Assembly: GCA_020354155.1 (NCBI GenBank)
Contig: CP070644.1
Coordinates: 1,839,907 to 1,865,155, forward strand
Source of the DNA: Nitrospiraceae bacterium
GTDB lineage: Bacteria > Nitrospirota > Thermodesulfovibrionia > UBA6902
DNA: 25,249 nt
Direction of reading: 5' to 3'
Both the position numbers and the translations under genes were made by a program. How positions within the stretch are numbered: the stretch's first letter is position 1; each line of letters begins with the position of its first letter. This document shows positions 6,635 to 14,476 of this stretch, one piece after another. The notes under the pieces are model-generated. The model searched no databases, was not told where the DNA came from, and saw nothing but the letters and a program-made list of their open reading frames with translations.

Positions 6635-6925
6635 ATGATATACAAAATCCGTGTTTTAATAGGTGCGTTGATAATTATATTTATTGCTTCTGCCGTCATG
6701 GCTGAACAGCAACAGAGCAGATTGGAGTTAGACTTCGGGACATCACATAAACTTCAGATATTCAACCAGATATTAAATCCTGATGCAGAGAAAAACCTGG
6801 CACCAGTTGAAGGTTTTGACGGCAGGGCAGCACAGAGAACAGTCGAGAAGAATCTGAAAAAATTTGAAAAACCTCAGAAAGACCCGACATACAGTTTTTC
6901 CATTGGCGGGACTGGGACAAAGTAG
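6635..6925 (+). CDS. small exported protein of the Tad locus, 96 aa
   Basis: I cannot assign a named family. It has a clean Sec signal peptide (MIYKIRVLIGALIIIFIASAVMA, about 1-23) and a short polar mature part of about 73 residues. That part includes FNQILNPDAEKNLAPVEG, FDGRAAQRTVEKNLKKFE, and a Gly/Thr-rich end. There is no Cys after the signal, so it is not a lipoprotein. A segment of the form 'NPxAxxNxxPVxGxDGRAA' recalls small conserved proteins I associate with Tad loci of other proteobacteria, but I cannot verify this. AAAGGAGG lies six bases before the ATG. It sits between the secretin and tadE, a position often held by secretin-associated factors, so a periplasmic assembly or pilotin-like role is possible. 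That is inference only. Confidence 0.8.
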   Translation: MIYKIRVLIGALIIIFIASAVMAEQQQSRLELDFGTSHKLQIFNQILNPDAEKNLAPVEGFDGRAAQRTVEKNLKKFEKPQKDPTYSFSIGGTGTK

Positions 6926-6937
6926 GAGCATAAAACC

Positions 6938-7360
6938 ATGAAACTCAAAGATCAGGAAGGCGCTGCTGCAATTGAATTTGCAATTATCCTGCCGTTGCTC
7001 ATGATGATCCTTTTCGGGATCATCGAATTCAGCATCGCCTTTTACGACAAAGCAATGATAACAAATGCCAGCAGGGAAGGGGCCAGGGCCGGAATCGTCT
7101 TTAAGCCTGTACCGAGAGAGACGACAGCAGAAAACACTGAAATTGAAAATGTCGTTACTACCTTTCTGGCCGATAAACTTATAACCCTGGGTACGTCTAA
7201 TGCTCCCGTCGTCGCAATAAACAGAGAGGGATTTTCAACGGGCGATTCTCTGAGCATTACCGTTACCTATAACTACGACTACTATGTCCTTCCCGGTTTT
7301 GTGGCCGGGATTACAGGACCTGTCGCATTAGATGCAACAACAATAATGAAGATGGAGTGA
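6938..7360 (+). CDS. tadE: TadE-like pseudopilin
   Basis: A 140-residue minor pilin-like protein of the Tad system. The short leader MKLKDQEG ends in a prepilin peptidase site: G8/A-A-A-I-E-F has Glu at +5, as in Flp. It is followed by a hydrophobic helix (about 15-36), then the conserved TadE segment FYDKAMITNASREGARAG (35-52). The remaining soluble part is predicted periplasmic. AGGAG (6925-6929) supports the start. Its TGA at 7358-7360 overlaps the tadG start region (GTGATGATG), which indicates translational coupling. It is probably processed by the CpaA enzyme encoded upstream. Confidence 0.92.
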   Translation: MKLKDQEGAAAIEFAIILPLLMMILFGIIEFSIAFYDKAMITNASREGARAGIVFKPVPRETTAENTEIENVVTTFLADKLITLGTSNAPVVAINREGFSTGDSLSITVTYNYDYYVLPGFVAGITGPVALDATTIMKME

Positions 7361-7362
7361 TG

Positions 7363-8754
7363 ATGAACGCTATGCATGACAAAATGATAAATTTCTTTCT
7401 ATCAAAAGAGTTACGGGACCATTCCGGTGCAGTAGCCATTATCGTCGGCATTTCAATGATAGCATTGATGAGCTTCGCCGCTCTGTCAATTGATCTCAGC
7501 CATCTCTTCGTTGTAAAGAATGAACTCCAGAATGCAGCTGATGCTGCTGCACTTGCTGGAGCCCGTGTTCTTTATAATGATGACGGAACAATAATACAAG
7601 AGAGCTCCAATCAGACTGCTTATGATACTGCTGTCCTGAATAAAAGCGAGAAAGTATCCGTTGATGTCCATGGCCTGCAGGATGGAGATGTGCAGAGGGG
7701 TCACTGGAGTTTTGCAGCAAAATCGTTTACTGCAAATGCTTCAACAGCGACTTTCAATCTCTGGGACCTGTCTACAGAAGAATTGGACGCTAACGAAAAT
7801 TTTATTAATGCAGTAAAAGTAACAACCAGAAGAGAAGATACTCCGGCAGCATCATTCCTGGCCACCATATTTGGAAAGAACAGTTTCACGATGAGCGCTG
7901 ACGCGGTGGCTTACATAGGTTTTGCCGGAACATTGAATCCCGGAGATGCGAAAATGCCAATTACTATTTGTAAAGAAAGTCTTCTCATAGACGATGCTTA
8001 CAGCTGTAGTATCGGCAGAATGATAAACAGCGGACAGGATGTGCAAACGAATAACACAGCTGCTTGGACCAGCTATGCCCAGCAGCGGGAGTCAGGTGAT
8101 CCTGATCCCTGCCTCGGTGGTACAAATGCTAATGAAGTACGAGATGTGATTGACCCCCCTGGCCCTGTAAAGTGTTTCGGTGAAAATATGGATGTCCTGA
8201 AACTCGGTAAACCCATGGCAACTATGGGAGGTGAAGCTGAAAGTGTTTTATCAAAGCTGAGAGACTGCTGGGTTGAGGCAACAGACACAACCGGTCCCGA
8301 CGGCATTCCTGATGGCATCCCTGATTCATCCTGGAATCTTACATTGCCAGTAATAGAATGTCCGGGAAACAATATTGGAGTCTGTGAAGAAGTGGTCGGC
8401 GCTGTGAATATAAATCTGGTATGGATCACAGGACCTGGAGAGAGTTCCTGTAATTTTCATCAAGGATATACTAATGCTGATGGCCAGTGGGTAGAGGCAA
8501 ACCACCCTCCTCTGGAACTGGATGGCTGGAGCTGTGGGTTATCAGAACCTTCTGCTGCAACTGATGCAGAGCTGCAGGCCTGCTGGGACAGTTTTGTCAC
8601 TTACTTTAATTTACAAAATGCCGATGGGAGCACAGCCCCCTGTGCCAAGAAATCTTTATATTTTCAGCCGGATTGCACGCCCCATGAACCAACTGGACGG
8701 AGCGGCGGCGAGAACTTTGGTGTTCTCTCACAAATTCCGGTTCTTGTGGAGTGA
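7363..8754 (+). CDS. tadG: TadG-like pilus assembly protein with Cys-rich C-terminus
   Basis: A 463-residue protein with the TadG N-terminal signature: a cytoplasmic start, one membrane span (about 22-46), then FVVKNELQNAADAAALAGAR, which identifies the family. The first half has no cysteine, while the region beyond about residue 205 carries twelve. They are spread as in KCFGEN, DCWVEA, ECPGNN and VCEEVV, which suggests several disulfides in the periplasm. I see no clear von Willebrand A domain or MIDAS motif, which longer TadG proteins have. There is no prepilin site, because Glu is absent at +5. A GTG at 7357 and ATGs at 7360 and 7363 compete; the last has GGAG five bases upstream. It is coupled to tadE. 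TadG-type membership is secure; the second half is unassigned. Confidence 0.85.
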   Translation: MNAMHDKMINFFLSKELRDHSGAVAIIVGISMIALMSFAALSIDLSHLFVVKNELQNAADAAALAGARVLYNDDGTIIQESSNQTAYDTAVLNKSEKVSVDVHGLQDGDVQRGHWSFAAKSFTANASTATFNLWDLSTEELDANENFINAVKVTTRREDTPAASFLATIFGKNSFTMSADAVAYIGFAGTLNPGDAKMPITICKESLLIDDAYSCSIGRMINSGQDVQTNNTAAWTSYAQQRESGDPDPCLGGTNANEVRDVIDPPGPVKCFGENMDVLKLGKPMATMGGEAESVLSKLRDCWVEATDTTGPDGIPDGIPDSSWNLTLPVIECPGNNIGVCEEVVGAVNINLVWITGPGESSCNFHQGYTNADGQWVEANHPPLELDGWSCGLSEPSAATDAELQACWDSFVTYFNLQNADGSTAPCAKKSLYFQPDCTPHEPTGRSGGENFGVLSQIPVLVE

Positions 8755-8765
8755 GGGTAAATAAA

Positions 8766-9956
8766 ATGAATGAAAAAAATATTTCTGTCAGATTGGAATT
8801 AAAAAGTCGGGAATTAAAAAAGGAGTTTGCGCAGCTTCTTTCATCCATACATGGATACCAGATAAAAAATATTGATAATCAGGGGCACTGTGATCTTTTA
8901 ATTATGGAACTGGGGGATTCTGTTAATGGAGAGTTTGATCTCTTTCGTTCCCTTAAGGCGACTGGCGAAATAGGCGAGGTTTTTCTTACTTCATCCAGCA
9001 CAAACCCTGCCATTTTAATTGAGGCACTTCGTGCAGGAGCTAAAGAGTTTTTTACACAACCCCTTAACAGGGAGGATGTTATGGCCTCACTGTTGAAATT
9101 TAAAGATCAATGGGAGGGTGCACCGGTTATCCCGCAAAAAACAAAGAAAGGCAAAATCATTAATGTTATCGGTGGTAAAGGAGGAGTTGGGACTACTACT
9201 GTCGCAGTAAATATTGCTGCCAGCTTGAATGAACTGGAAAATGTTGATTCAGTAGCGCTGATAGATATGAACCTTGTTTTAGGGGAAATCCCTCTATTTA
9301 TGGATCTCGAAACATCTTTTAATTGGGGTGAGGTCGCAAAGAACATATCGCGCGTAGATTCAACATATTTGATGAGTGTACTTGCAAAACATCCTTCCGG
9401 TGTCTTTATACTGCCGTCCCCAACTGATTATAACGGTGAAAAATTTGCTGATGCTGACACTATTGAGCAGCTCTTGGAAATGATGATGAGAACATTCGAT
9501 TATATTGTCATTGACAATGGCCAGTCTCTTAACGATATTTCCCGAAAGATACTTGAATTGTCCGATACAGTCTTTCTCGTATCCATTCCAACGCTTCCAT
9601 GCCTCATAAATGTGAAGAGACTTCTCAAGACATTCTTGAGACTCGGATTCCACCAGCAGGAGAGGGTGAAGATAATCATGAACCGCTCGCATAGGAAATC
9701 CATGATTTCCATAAAGGAGGCAGAGGAAGGGATTGGGAAAAAAATATCATGGCTGATCCCCAATGACTACAATTCAGCCATGTCTGCAATCAACAAGGGA
9801 AAAGTCCTCACAGAAATAGCAAAAAAGGCTGAAATTACAAAAACAATACAGAAAATTGCAGTAACATTATGCAAAGGGGAAAACAGAAGTAACGGAAAAA
9901 AGAGTTTTTGGGGTAGAAAGCCTGTGTTTGATGGTTCGAAAGTAAAAAAATATTAG
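8766..9956 (+). CDS. cpaE: CpaE/TadZ-type localisation ATPase
   Basis: A 396-residue cytoplasmic protein of the ParA/MinD superfamily that places the Tad machine in the cell. The N-terminal part (about 5-115) is a response-regulator-like domain ending in ALRAGAKEFFTQPLN, the usual end of a receiver fold. Where the phosphate-accepting Asp is expected, the strand reads LLIMELG with Glu48, so it is a pseudo-receiver. The ATPase domain starts near 129 with a deviant Walker A motif IGGKGGVGTTT (135-145) and continues with SVALIDMNLVLGEI and DYIVIDNGQSL. A GTG at 8751 overlaps the tadG stop, but the ATG at 8766 with AGGG eight bases upstream is preferred. It is followed directly by cpaF. Confidence 0.9.
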   Translation: MNEKNISVRLELKSRELKKEFAQLLSSIHGYQIKNIDNQGHCDLLIMELGDSVNGEFDLFRSLKATGEIGEVFLTSSSTNPAILIEALRAGAKEFFTQPLNREDVMASLLKFKDQWEGAPVIPQKTKKGKIINVIGGKGGVGTTTVAVNIAASLNELENVDSVALIDMNLVLGEIPLFMDLETSFNWGEVAKNISRVDSTYLMSVLAKHPSGVFILPSPTDYNGEKFADADTIEQLLEMMMRTFDYIVIDNGQSLNDISRKILELSDTVFLVSIPTLPCLINVKRLLKTFLRLGFHQQERVKIIMNRSHRKSMISIKEAEEGIGKKISWLIPNDYNSAMSAINKGKVLTEIAKKAEITKTIQKIAVTLCKGENRSNGKKSFWGRKPVFDGSKVKKY

Positions 9957-9967
9957 GAGAGGTTTCT

Positions 9968-11359
9968 ATGAGCATATTTGGAAGCAGAAAAAAAGACAAG
10001 AATAATGGCGGTTCTCCTGTGAGAAGTGAAAACAACACGACAACCGTGGCAGAGAAGAAAGAAAGATTTGTAATGGCAAATGAGTATTTCGAACTGAAAA
10101 CAAGAATACATTATAAGCTGCTTGACCTCGTTGACCTCTCCATGATTGATGCTCTGGAAGAAGATGCCCTCAGGAATGAAATAAGGAGGCTTGTTCAGGG
10201 AATACTGGTCGAAGCGGAAAGCAGTTTTCCTCTGAATGCAGAGGAAAGAGAAAGAATAATTCTTGAGATACAGGATGAGGTGCTGGGTTTAGGACCCATT
10301 GAGCCCCTGATGAAAGATCCTACTGTTTCTGATGTACTGGTCAATACATACAAGCAAATCTATGTTGAAAGACGGGGAAAACTGGAATTAACAGAATCAC
10401 GGTTCCAGGACGATGTTCACCTTAGGAAGATCATAGACAAGATTGTCTCTGCTGTGGGGAGGAGAATTGATGAGTCCTGTCCTATGGTAGATGCCCGGCT
10501 CTCTGACGGTTCCCGTGTGAATGCCATTATTCCGCCTCTGGCAATGGATGGACCGATGCTGTCAATCAGACGTTTCGCCGTGGATCCCCTGGAACTGAAC
10601 GATCTGATGGAACTAAGGACCCTGACAGCTGAAGTTGGTGAACTCCTGCAGGGAATTGTGAAGGCACGACTGAATGTCCTGATCTCAGGCGGTACCGGTA
10701 CCGGTAAAACAACCATGCTGAATGTGCTTTCCCGTTTTATTCCGGCAGATGAACGAATTGTTACTATTGAGGATTCCGCAGAACTTCAGCTGAAGCAGGA
10801 ACATGTTGTACGCATGGAGACGAGGCCTGCAAATATTGAAGGCAAAGGCCAGATTACACAAAGGGATCTTGTCAGAAACAGTCTGAGAATGCGCCCCGAT
10901 CGCATCATCGTCGGTGAAGTCAGAGGGGCTGAGGTCCTGGACATGCTCCAGGCAATGAATACGGGACATGACGGGTCTCTTACAACCGTTCACGCAAATT
11001 CCCCCCGCGATGCCCTGATGCGCCTGGAGACACTTATGGCGATGACGGGGATCAATATACCCGTTGATGCAGTAAGGAGATATATCAGTTCCGCACTGGA
11101 TGTCATCATCCACTCCTCACGTCTCGTGGACGGGAGCAGAAAGGTTGTAAGCATTCAGGAGATAACGGGTATGGAGGGCGACACCGTAACATTACAGGAA
11201 ATCTTTTCTTTTAAACAAACGGGCCTGGATGACAACGGGAGAGTAAAGGGAAGGTTCAGTGCCAATGGAATAAAGCCCAGGTTTACAGAGCGCTTCAAGG
11301 CCCTGAATATACCTTTAAGCAACGATCTTTTTGATCCTGACAACAGTTATGAAATCTGA
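9968..11359 (+). CDS. cpaF: Tad secretion ATPase CpaF/TadA
   Basis: A 463-residue hexameric type II/IV secretion ATPase that powers Flp pilus extension at the inner membrane. An N-terminal helical and linker domain (about 40-230) leads into the ATPase core. The motifs are Walker A GGTGTGKTT (241-249), the Asp box TIEDSAEL (266-273), Walker B RIIVGEVRGAE (312-322) and the His box GHDGSLTTVHANS (333-345). All key residues are present. A strong AGGAGAGG five bases before the ATG supports the start. The length matches the family. It works with TadB and TadC, encoded directly downstream. Confidence 0.96.
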   Translation: MSIFGSRKKDKNNGGSPVRSENNTTTVAEKKERFVMANEYFELKTRIHYKLLDLVDLSMIDALEEDALRNEIRRLVQGILVEAESSFPLNAEERERIILEIQDEVLGLGPIEPLMKDPTVSDVLVNTYKQIYVERRGKLELTESRFQDDVHLRKIIDKIVSAVGRRIDESCPMVDARLSDGSRVNAIIPPLAMDGPMLSIRRFAVDPLELNDLMELRTLTAEVGELLQGIVKARLNVLISGGTGTGKTTMLNVLSRFIPADERIVTIEDSAELQLKQEHVVRMETRPANIEGKGQITQRDLVRNSLRMRPDRIIVGEVRGAEVLDMLQAMNTGHDGSLTTVHANSPRDALMRLETLMAMTGINIPVDAVRRYISSALDVIIHSSRLVDGSRKVVSIQEITGMEGDTVTLQEIFSFKQTGLDDNGRVKGRFSANGIKPRFTERFKALNIPLSNDLFDPDNSYEI

Positions 11360-11377
11360 TATGAGGAGCGAGGAATT

Positions 11378-12343
11378 ATGGAATTAATCATAGGCATAGG
11401 AATATTTTTGACAGTTATTCTCCTGGCAGAGGGGATCTATTACTTTGCGAAGACAGGAATGAAACCGGAACAGAAGAAGGTCAAGAAGCGTTTAAGGACA
11501 CTGTTAGCAGGCGGTTTCAGGGGCGAAGAGATTGACATTGCCAAGAAGCGCTTATTGAGTGAAGTGCCGTGGTTTAACCGGATGCTTCTTACTTTCCCTT
11601 TCTTGGATAAACTGGAACGATTACTGGAGCAGGCCAATATACGTTATCCCGTTGGATATTACCTATTACTGACGTTGCTGTTTGCCGCATGCGGCTACCT
11701 GGCAGGTACGCTGCTGACCGTCAATTTTCTCATCGCTGCACTTCTGGCATGTGTTTTTTCGACCATGCCTTCTCTCTATATATACTATAGGAAAAGTAGA
11801 CGTATGAGTAAATTTGAACGACAGTTGCCGGATGCCCTCGATTTAATGGTTAGGGCATTAAAAGCAGGGCATGCATTTTCATCAGGAATAAGAATGGTGG
11901 CAGATGAATTCGATGACCCTGTAGGTGCCGAGTTCGCTAAGACTATGGATGAAATTAACTTCGGTGTCGGTGTTTCAGAGGCTTTAATAAATCTCACAAA
12001 CAGGGTTGATTGTCCTGACCTTCAATATTTTGTCATTTCAGTCATTGTTCAGAAGGAAACAGGCGGCAATCTTGCCGAAACACTGGAAAAGATTAGTCAT
12101 CTTATAAGGGAGCGTTTCAGGTTTCAGGGCCGCGTGCAAGTGTTATCGTCTGAAGGAAAACTTTCAGCTTTTGTTCTCATATCACTTCCCTTCCTGATCA
12201 CTTTTTACATGTTACTGGTTAATCCAAATTTTATTGAACCGTTATTGAACGATGCGATTGGAAAAATGCTCATAGCCGGAGCCTTTGTAATGATGCTGAT
12301 AGGATCATTTATCATGAAACGAATGATTACCATAAAGGTATAA
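11378..12343 (+). CDS. tadB: Tad inner-membrane platform protein TadB
   Basis: A 321-residue membrane protein of the type II secretion F (GspF/PilC) superfamily. It has an N-terminal span (about 3-23), a pair of spans near 91-135, the T2SF domain (about 145-275) and two C-terminal spans. The segment FERQLPDALDLMVRALKAGH (about 148-167) is typical of TadB, and QKETGGNLAETLEKIS is the family's second conserved block. It is expected to pair with TadC and couple to the CpaF ATPase. GAGCGAGG precedes the ATG. The stop overlaps the ribosome binding site of tadC. Confidence 0.94.
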   Translation: MELIIGIGIFLTVILLAEGIYYFAKTGMKPEQKKVKKRLRTLLAGGFRGEEIDIAKKRLLSEVPWFNRMLLTFPFLDKLERLLEQANIRYPVGYYLLLTLLFAACGYLAGTLLTVNFLIAALLACVFSTMPSLYIYYRKSRRMSKFERQLPDALDLMVRALKAGHAFSSGIRMVADEFDDPVGAEFAKTMDEINFGVGVSEALINLTNRVDCPDLQYFVISVIVQKETGGNLAETLEKISHLIRERFRFQGRVQVLSSEGKLSAFVLISLPFLITFYMLLVNPNFIEPLLNDAIGKMLIAGAFVMMLIGSFIMKRMITIKV

Positions 12344-12352
12344 GGAGGAAAA

Positions 12353-13327
12353 ATGCCGGATACTTCTTTAATAATATCAATATTAGTGTTTGCCGGACTC
12401 ATGCTTCTTGGCGCAGGAATCTTTTATTACTACAATAACCGTAAAAAGCAGCGTGAATTAGTTGAGAAAATCAAGAGAGGAACAGAGGCCTCACGTGCAA
12501 GCGGAAATATGGGGGATAAATCTCAAGATACTCATGGTGCCGGTTCTTTTAAAAAATACATTCTCAGCATCGTTGATCCTCTTGGAAGCCTCATTAAGCC
12601 AAAAAGTGAAAATGACATTTATAAAATGAGGAAGAGCCTTGTGCGGGCCGGTTACAGGAAAAGCAATGCCATGGTGATCTATTATGGCATGAAGGTCCTG
12701 CTTGCCATACTTCTGCCTGTCGGTCTACTCATCTTTAAAGTTTTTATTACCAAGGCACTACCCATTGTGAGTTTTATGACACTTTCTATTGTCATGGCGT
12801 TGATAGGGTATTACCTGCCTAATTACTGGCTCATACTGGTGACTGCTCAGAGAAAGAGAAAAATACTGGAAGGATTTCCCGACGCTCTTGATCTGATGGT
12901 TGTTTGTGTTGAAGCAGGTATGGGACTGGATGCAGCAATATTCAGGGCCGGGAGAGAGATCGAGTTGAAAAATAAAGTAATAAGTGAGGAATTTAAACTC
13001 CTGAGCCTGGAATTGAGGGCTGGAAAAACACGCCGTGAAGCACTGAAAAACATGGCAATGCGTGTAGATCTGGAAGATATAAACAGCCTTATCAGTCTGT
13101 TGATACAGACTGACCGCTTTGGGACCAGTGTTGCCCAGGCTCTCAGAGTACATTCCGATTCGATGAGAATTAAAAGGCATCAGATGGCTGAAGAGATTGC
13201 TGCCAAATTGCCGGTAAAACTGGTTTTCCCATTGATTGTATTTATTTTTCCTTCATTGTTTGTTGTTCTTTTGGGGCCGGCGGCAATCAAAATATACAGG
13301 TCTTTGTTTCCCTACCTCGGAGGGTAA
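12353..13327 (+). CDS. tadC: Tad inner-membrane platform protein TadC
   Basis: A 324-residue paralogue of TadB with the same T2SF architecture. It has an N-terminal span (about 7-25), two central spans (about 112-165) and the T2SF domain with GFPDALDLMVVCVEAGMGLD (about 176-195), and QTDRFGTSVAQALRVHSD nearer the end. Two C-terminal spans finish the protein. The perfect AGGAGG (12343-12348) overlaps the tadB stop codon, so the two are made together, as expected for a heteromeric platform. The gene is followed by a 53-bp gap before the first TPR lipoprotein. Confidence 0.94.
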   Translation: MPDTSLIISILVFAGLMLLGAGIFYYYNNRKKQRELVEKIKRGTEASRASGNMGDKSQDTHGAGSFKKYILSIVDPLGSLIKPKSENDIYKMRKSLVRAGYRKSNAMVIYYGMKVLLAILLPVGLLIFKVFITKALPIVSFMTLSIVMALIGYYLPNYWLILVTAQRKRKILEGFPDALDLMVVCVEAGMGLDAAIFRAGREIELKNKVISEEFKLLSLELRAGKTRREALKNMAMRVDLEDINSLISLLIQTDRFGTSVAQALRVHSDSMRIKRHQMAEEIAAKLPVKLVFPLIVFIFPSLFVVLLGPAAIKIYRSLFPYLGG

Positions 13328-13380
13328 TGAAAAGCGAGGAATAGTCCTGCTTTAAATATATATAGTCGATGGGAGAGAGA

Positions 13381-14436
13381 ATGCAAAAAAAGAAAAAGAG
13401 ACAGATCGGTTTCAAAGATTTGATTGTAATAGGGATTTTTCTTGTTTTTCTCACTGGTTGTTCCACAACGCAGGGTATGTTTGGCTGGATTCCCTTTTCG
13501 GATTATGCAAACAATAAACCTGGTATATCTAAACAAGATATAAAAAAGTTTGGATTCTATATAAGACCGGCGAGTGGTAATCCTGACTCGCATTACCTGC
13601 TTGCAAAATATTACCAGAAGAGAGGCAGACATAAAGAAGCTATTGTGGAGTTGGAAAAAACTATATCAATCAATTCGTCCTATGTGAAGGCGTACAATCG
13701 ACTAGGTGTCTCCTATGATAAGTTAGGCGATTTTCCAAGAGCTGTTCATTATTATAAAAATGCACTTGCGCTAAATCCCAAACTTGATTATATTCTGAAC
13801 AATCTGGGGTACTCTTATATTCTACAGGGCAAATATGACAAAGCGATCAAGATGTTAAGTGAAGCTGTTGAGTTAAATAAAAGAGAAAAACTATATCACA
13901 ATAACCTGAGATTGGCCTATGCAAAGAATGACAAATTTGAAAAGACCACTGATGAAATTAGAGTGGCTGGAAACAGAGAGGCTACTCTCTCTAATTTCAG
14001 GGGGATGCTACCTGGAAGAGATTTAGCTTTTGAAGCAGAAAAAGATTCTTCACATGACGTTTCTTTTGAGCGCTCCTTTGAAATGATTGATAGCAGCATT
14101 GACTCGACAAAAGCGATGCATGAAGAGAAGCATTACAGTATAACGAGAAAAATAATATCTTTTATAAAGGAAAGACTGAAAATAGCATTTGGCAAAGTAG
14201 TATATGGACTTGGTTTAAGACAGGAAAGACCGAAAATAGCATTCGGCACACCAATATATGGACCTGGGTTTAGACAGGAAAGACCGAAAATAGCATTTGG
14301 CACACCAATATATGGACCTGGGTTAAGACAGGAAAGTCCGAAAATAGTATTTGATGAAGCAATATATGGACTTGGTTTAACAGTAACTGAGGAGGTCCAA
14401 ACATCTGAAAGACAGATGTTTAACCATTATATGTGA
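13381..14436 (+). CDS. TPR lipoprotein (TadD-like) with 18-residue tandem repeats at the C-terminus
   Basis: A 351-residue lipoprotein, with lipobox LTGC (lipidated Cys27) after a Lys-rich start and one hydrophobic stretch. TPR units cover about 69-185 (AIVELEKTISINSSYVKAYN and similar). Its place after tadC fits TadD, the TPR lipoprotein of Tad systems that helps secretin function. The C-terminal part is unusual. From Lys267 an 18-residue unit of the form K-I-A-F-G-x-x-x-Y-G-x-G-x-R-Q-E-x-P occurs three times, plus a degenerate fourth partial copy to about 333. The ATG at 13381 has GGGAG five bases upstream. An ATG four codons earlier has no such site, so the shorter start is used. I do not recognise the repeat domain. 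The gene looks AT-richer than tadA-C. Confidence 0.85.
   Translation: MQKKKKRQIGFKDLIVIGIFLVFLTGCSTTQGMFGWIPFSDYANNKPGISKQDIKKFGFYIRPASGNPDSHYLLAKYYQKRGRHKEAIVELEKTISINSSYVKAYNRLGVSYDKLGDFPRAVHYYKNALALNPKLDYILNNLGYSYILQGKYDKAIKMLSEAVELNKREKLYHNNLRLAYAKNDKFEKTTDEIRVAGNREATLSNFRGMLPGRDLAFEAEKDSSHDVSFERSFEMIDSSIDSTKAMHEEKHYSITRKIISFIKERLKIAFGKVVYGLGLRQERPKIAFGTPIYGPGFRQERPKIAFGTPIYGPGLRQESPKIVFDEAIYGLGLTVTEEVQTSERQMFNHYM
14178..14379 (+). repeat. 54-bp tandem repeat inside the TPR lipoprotein gene
   Basis: Units begin at 14178, 14232, 14286 and 14340, exactly 54 bp (18 codons) apart. The last is partial, about 40 bp. Each starts GAAAATAG and contains an ATATATGGAC-like core with GACAGGAAAG near its end. 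Units two and three are nearly identical in sequence, which suggests recent duplication. Because the period is a multiple of three, copy-number change would keep the frame. About 12 bp of related sequence precede the first unit. Confidence 0.9.
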
Positions 14437-14476
14437 GAAAATTCTTTCAAGAGTTTATTGAAAGGAGTATTGAGAC

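Noticed and set aside
7363..7500. Prepilin peptidase site in TadG
   Set aside because: After HSG the sequence AVAIIV lacks Glu at +5, so it looks like a plain signal anchor and not a pseudopilin.
12758..13180. 140-codon antisense frame within tadC
   Set aside because: It is a shadow of the conserved T2SF domain on the plus strand.
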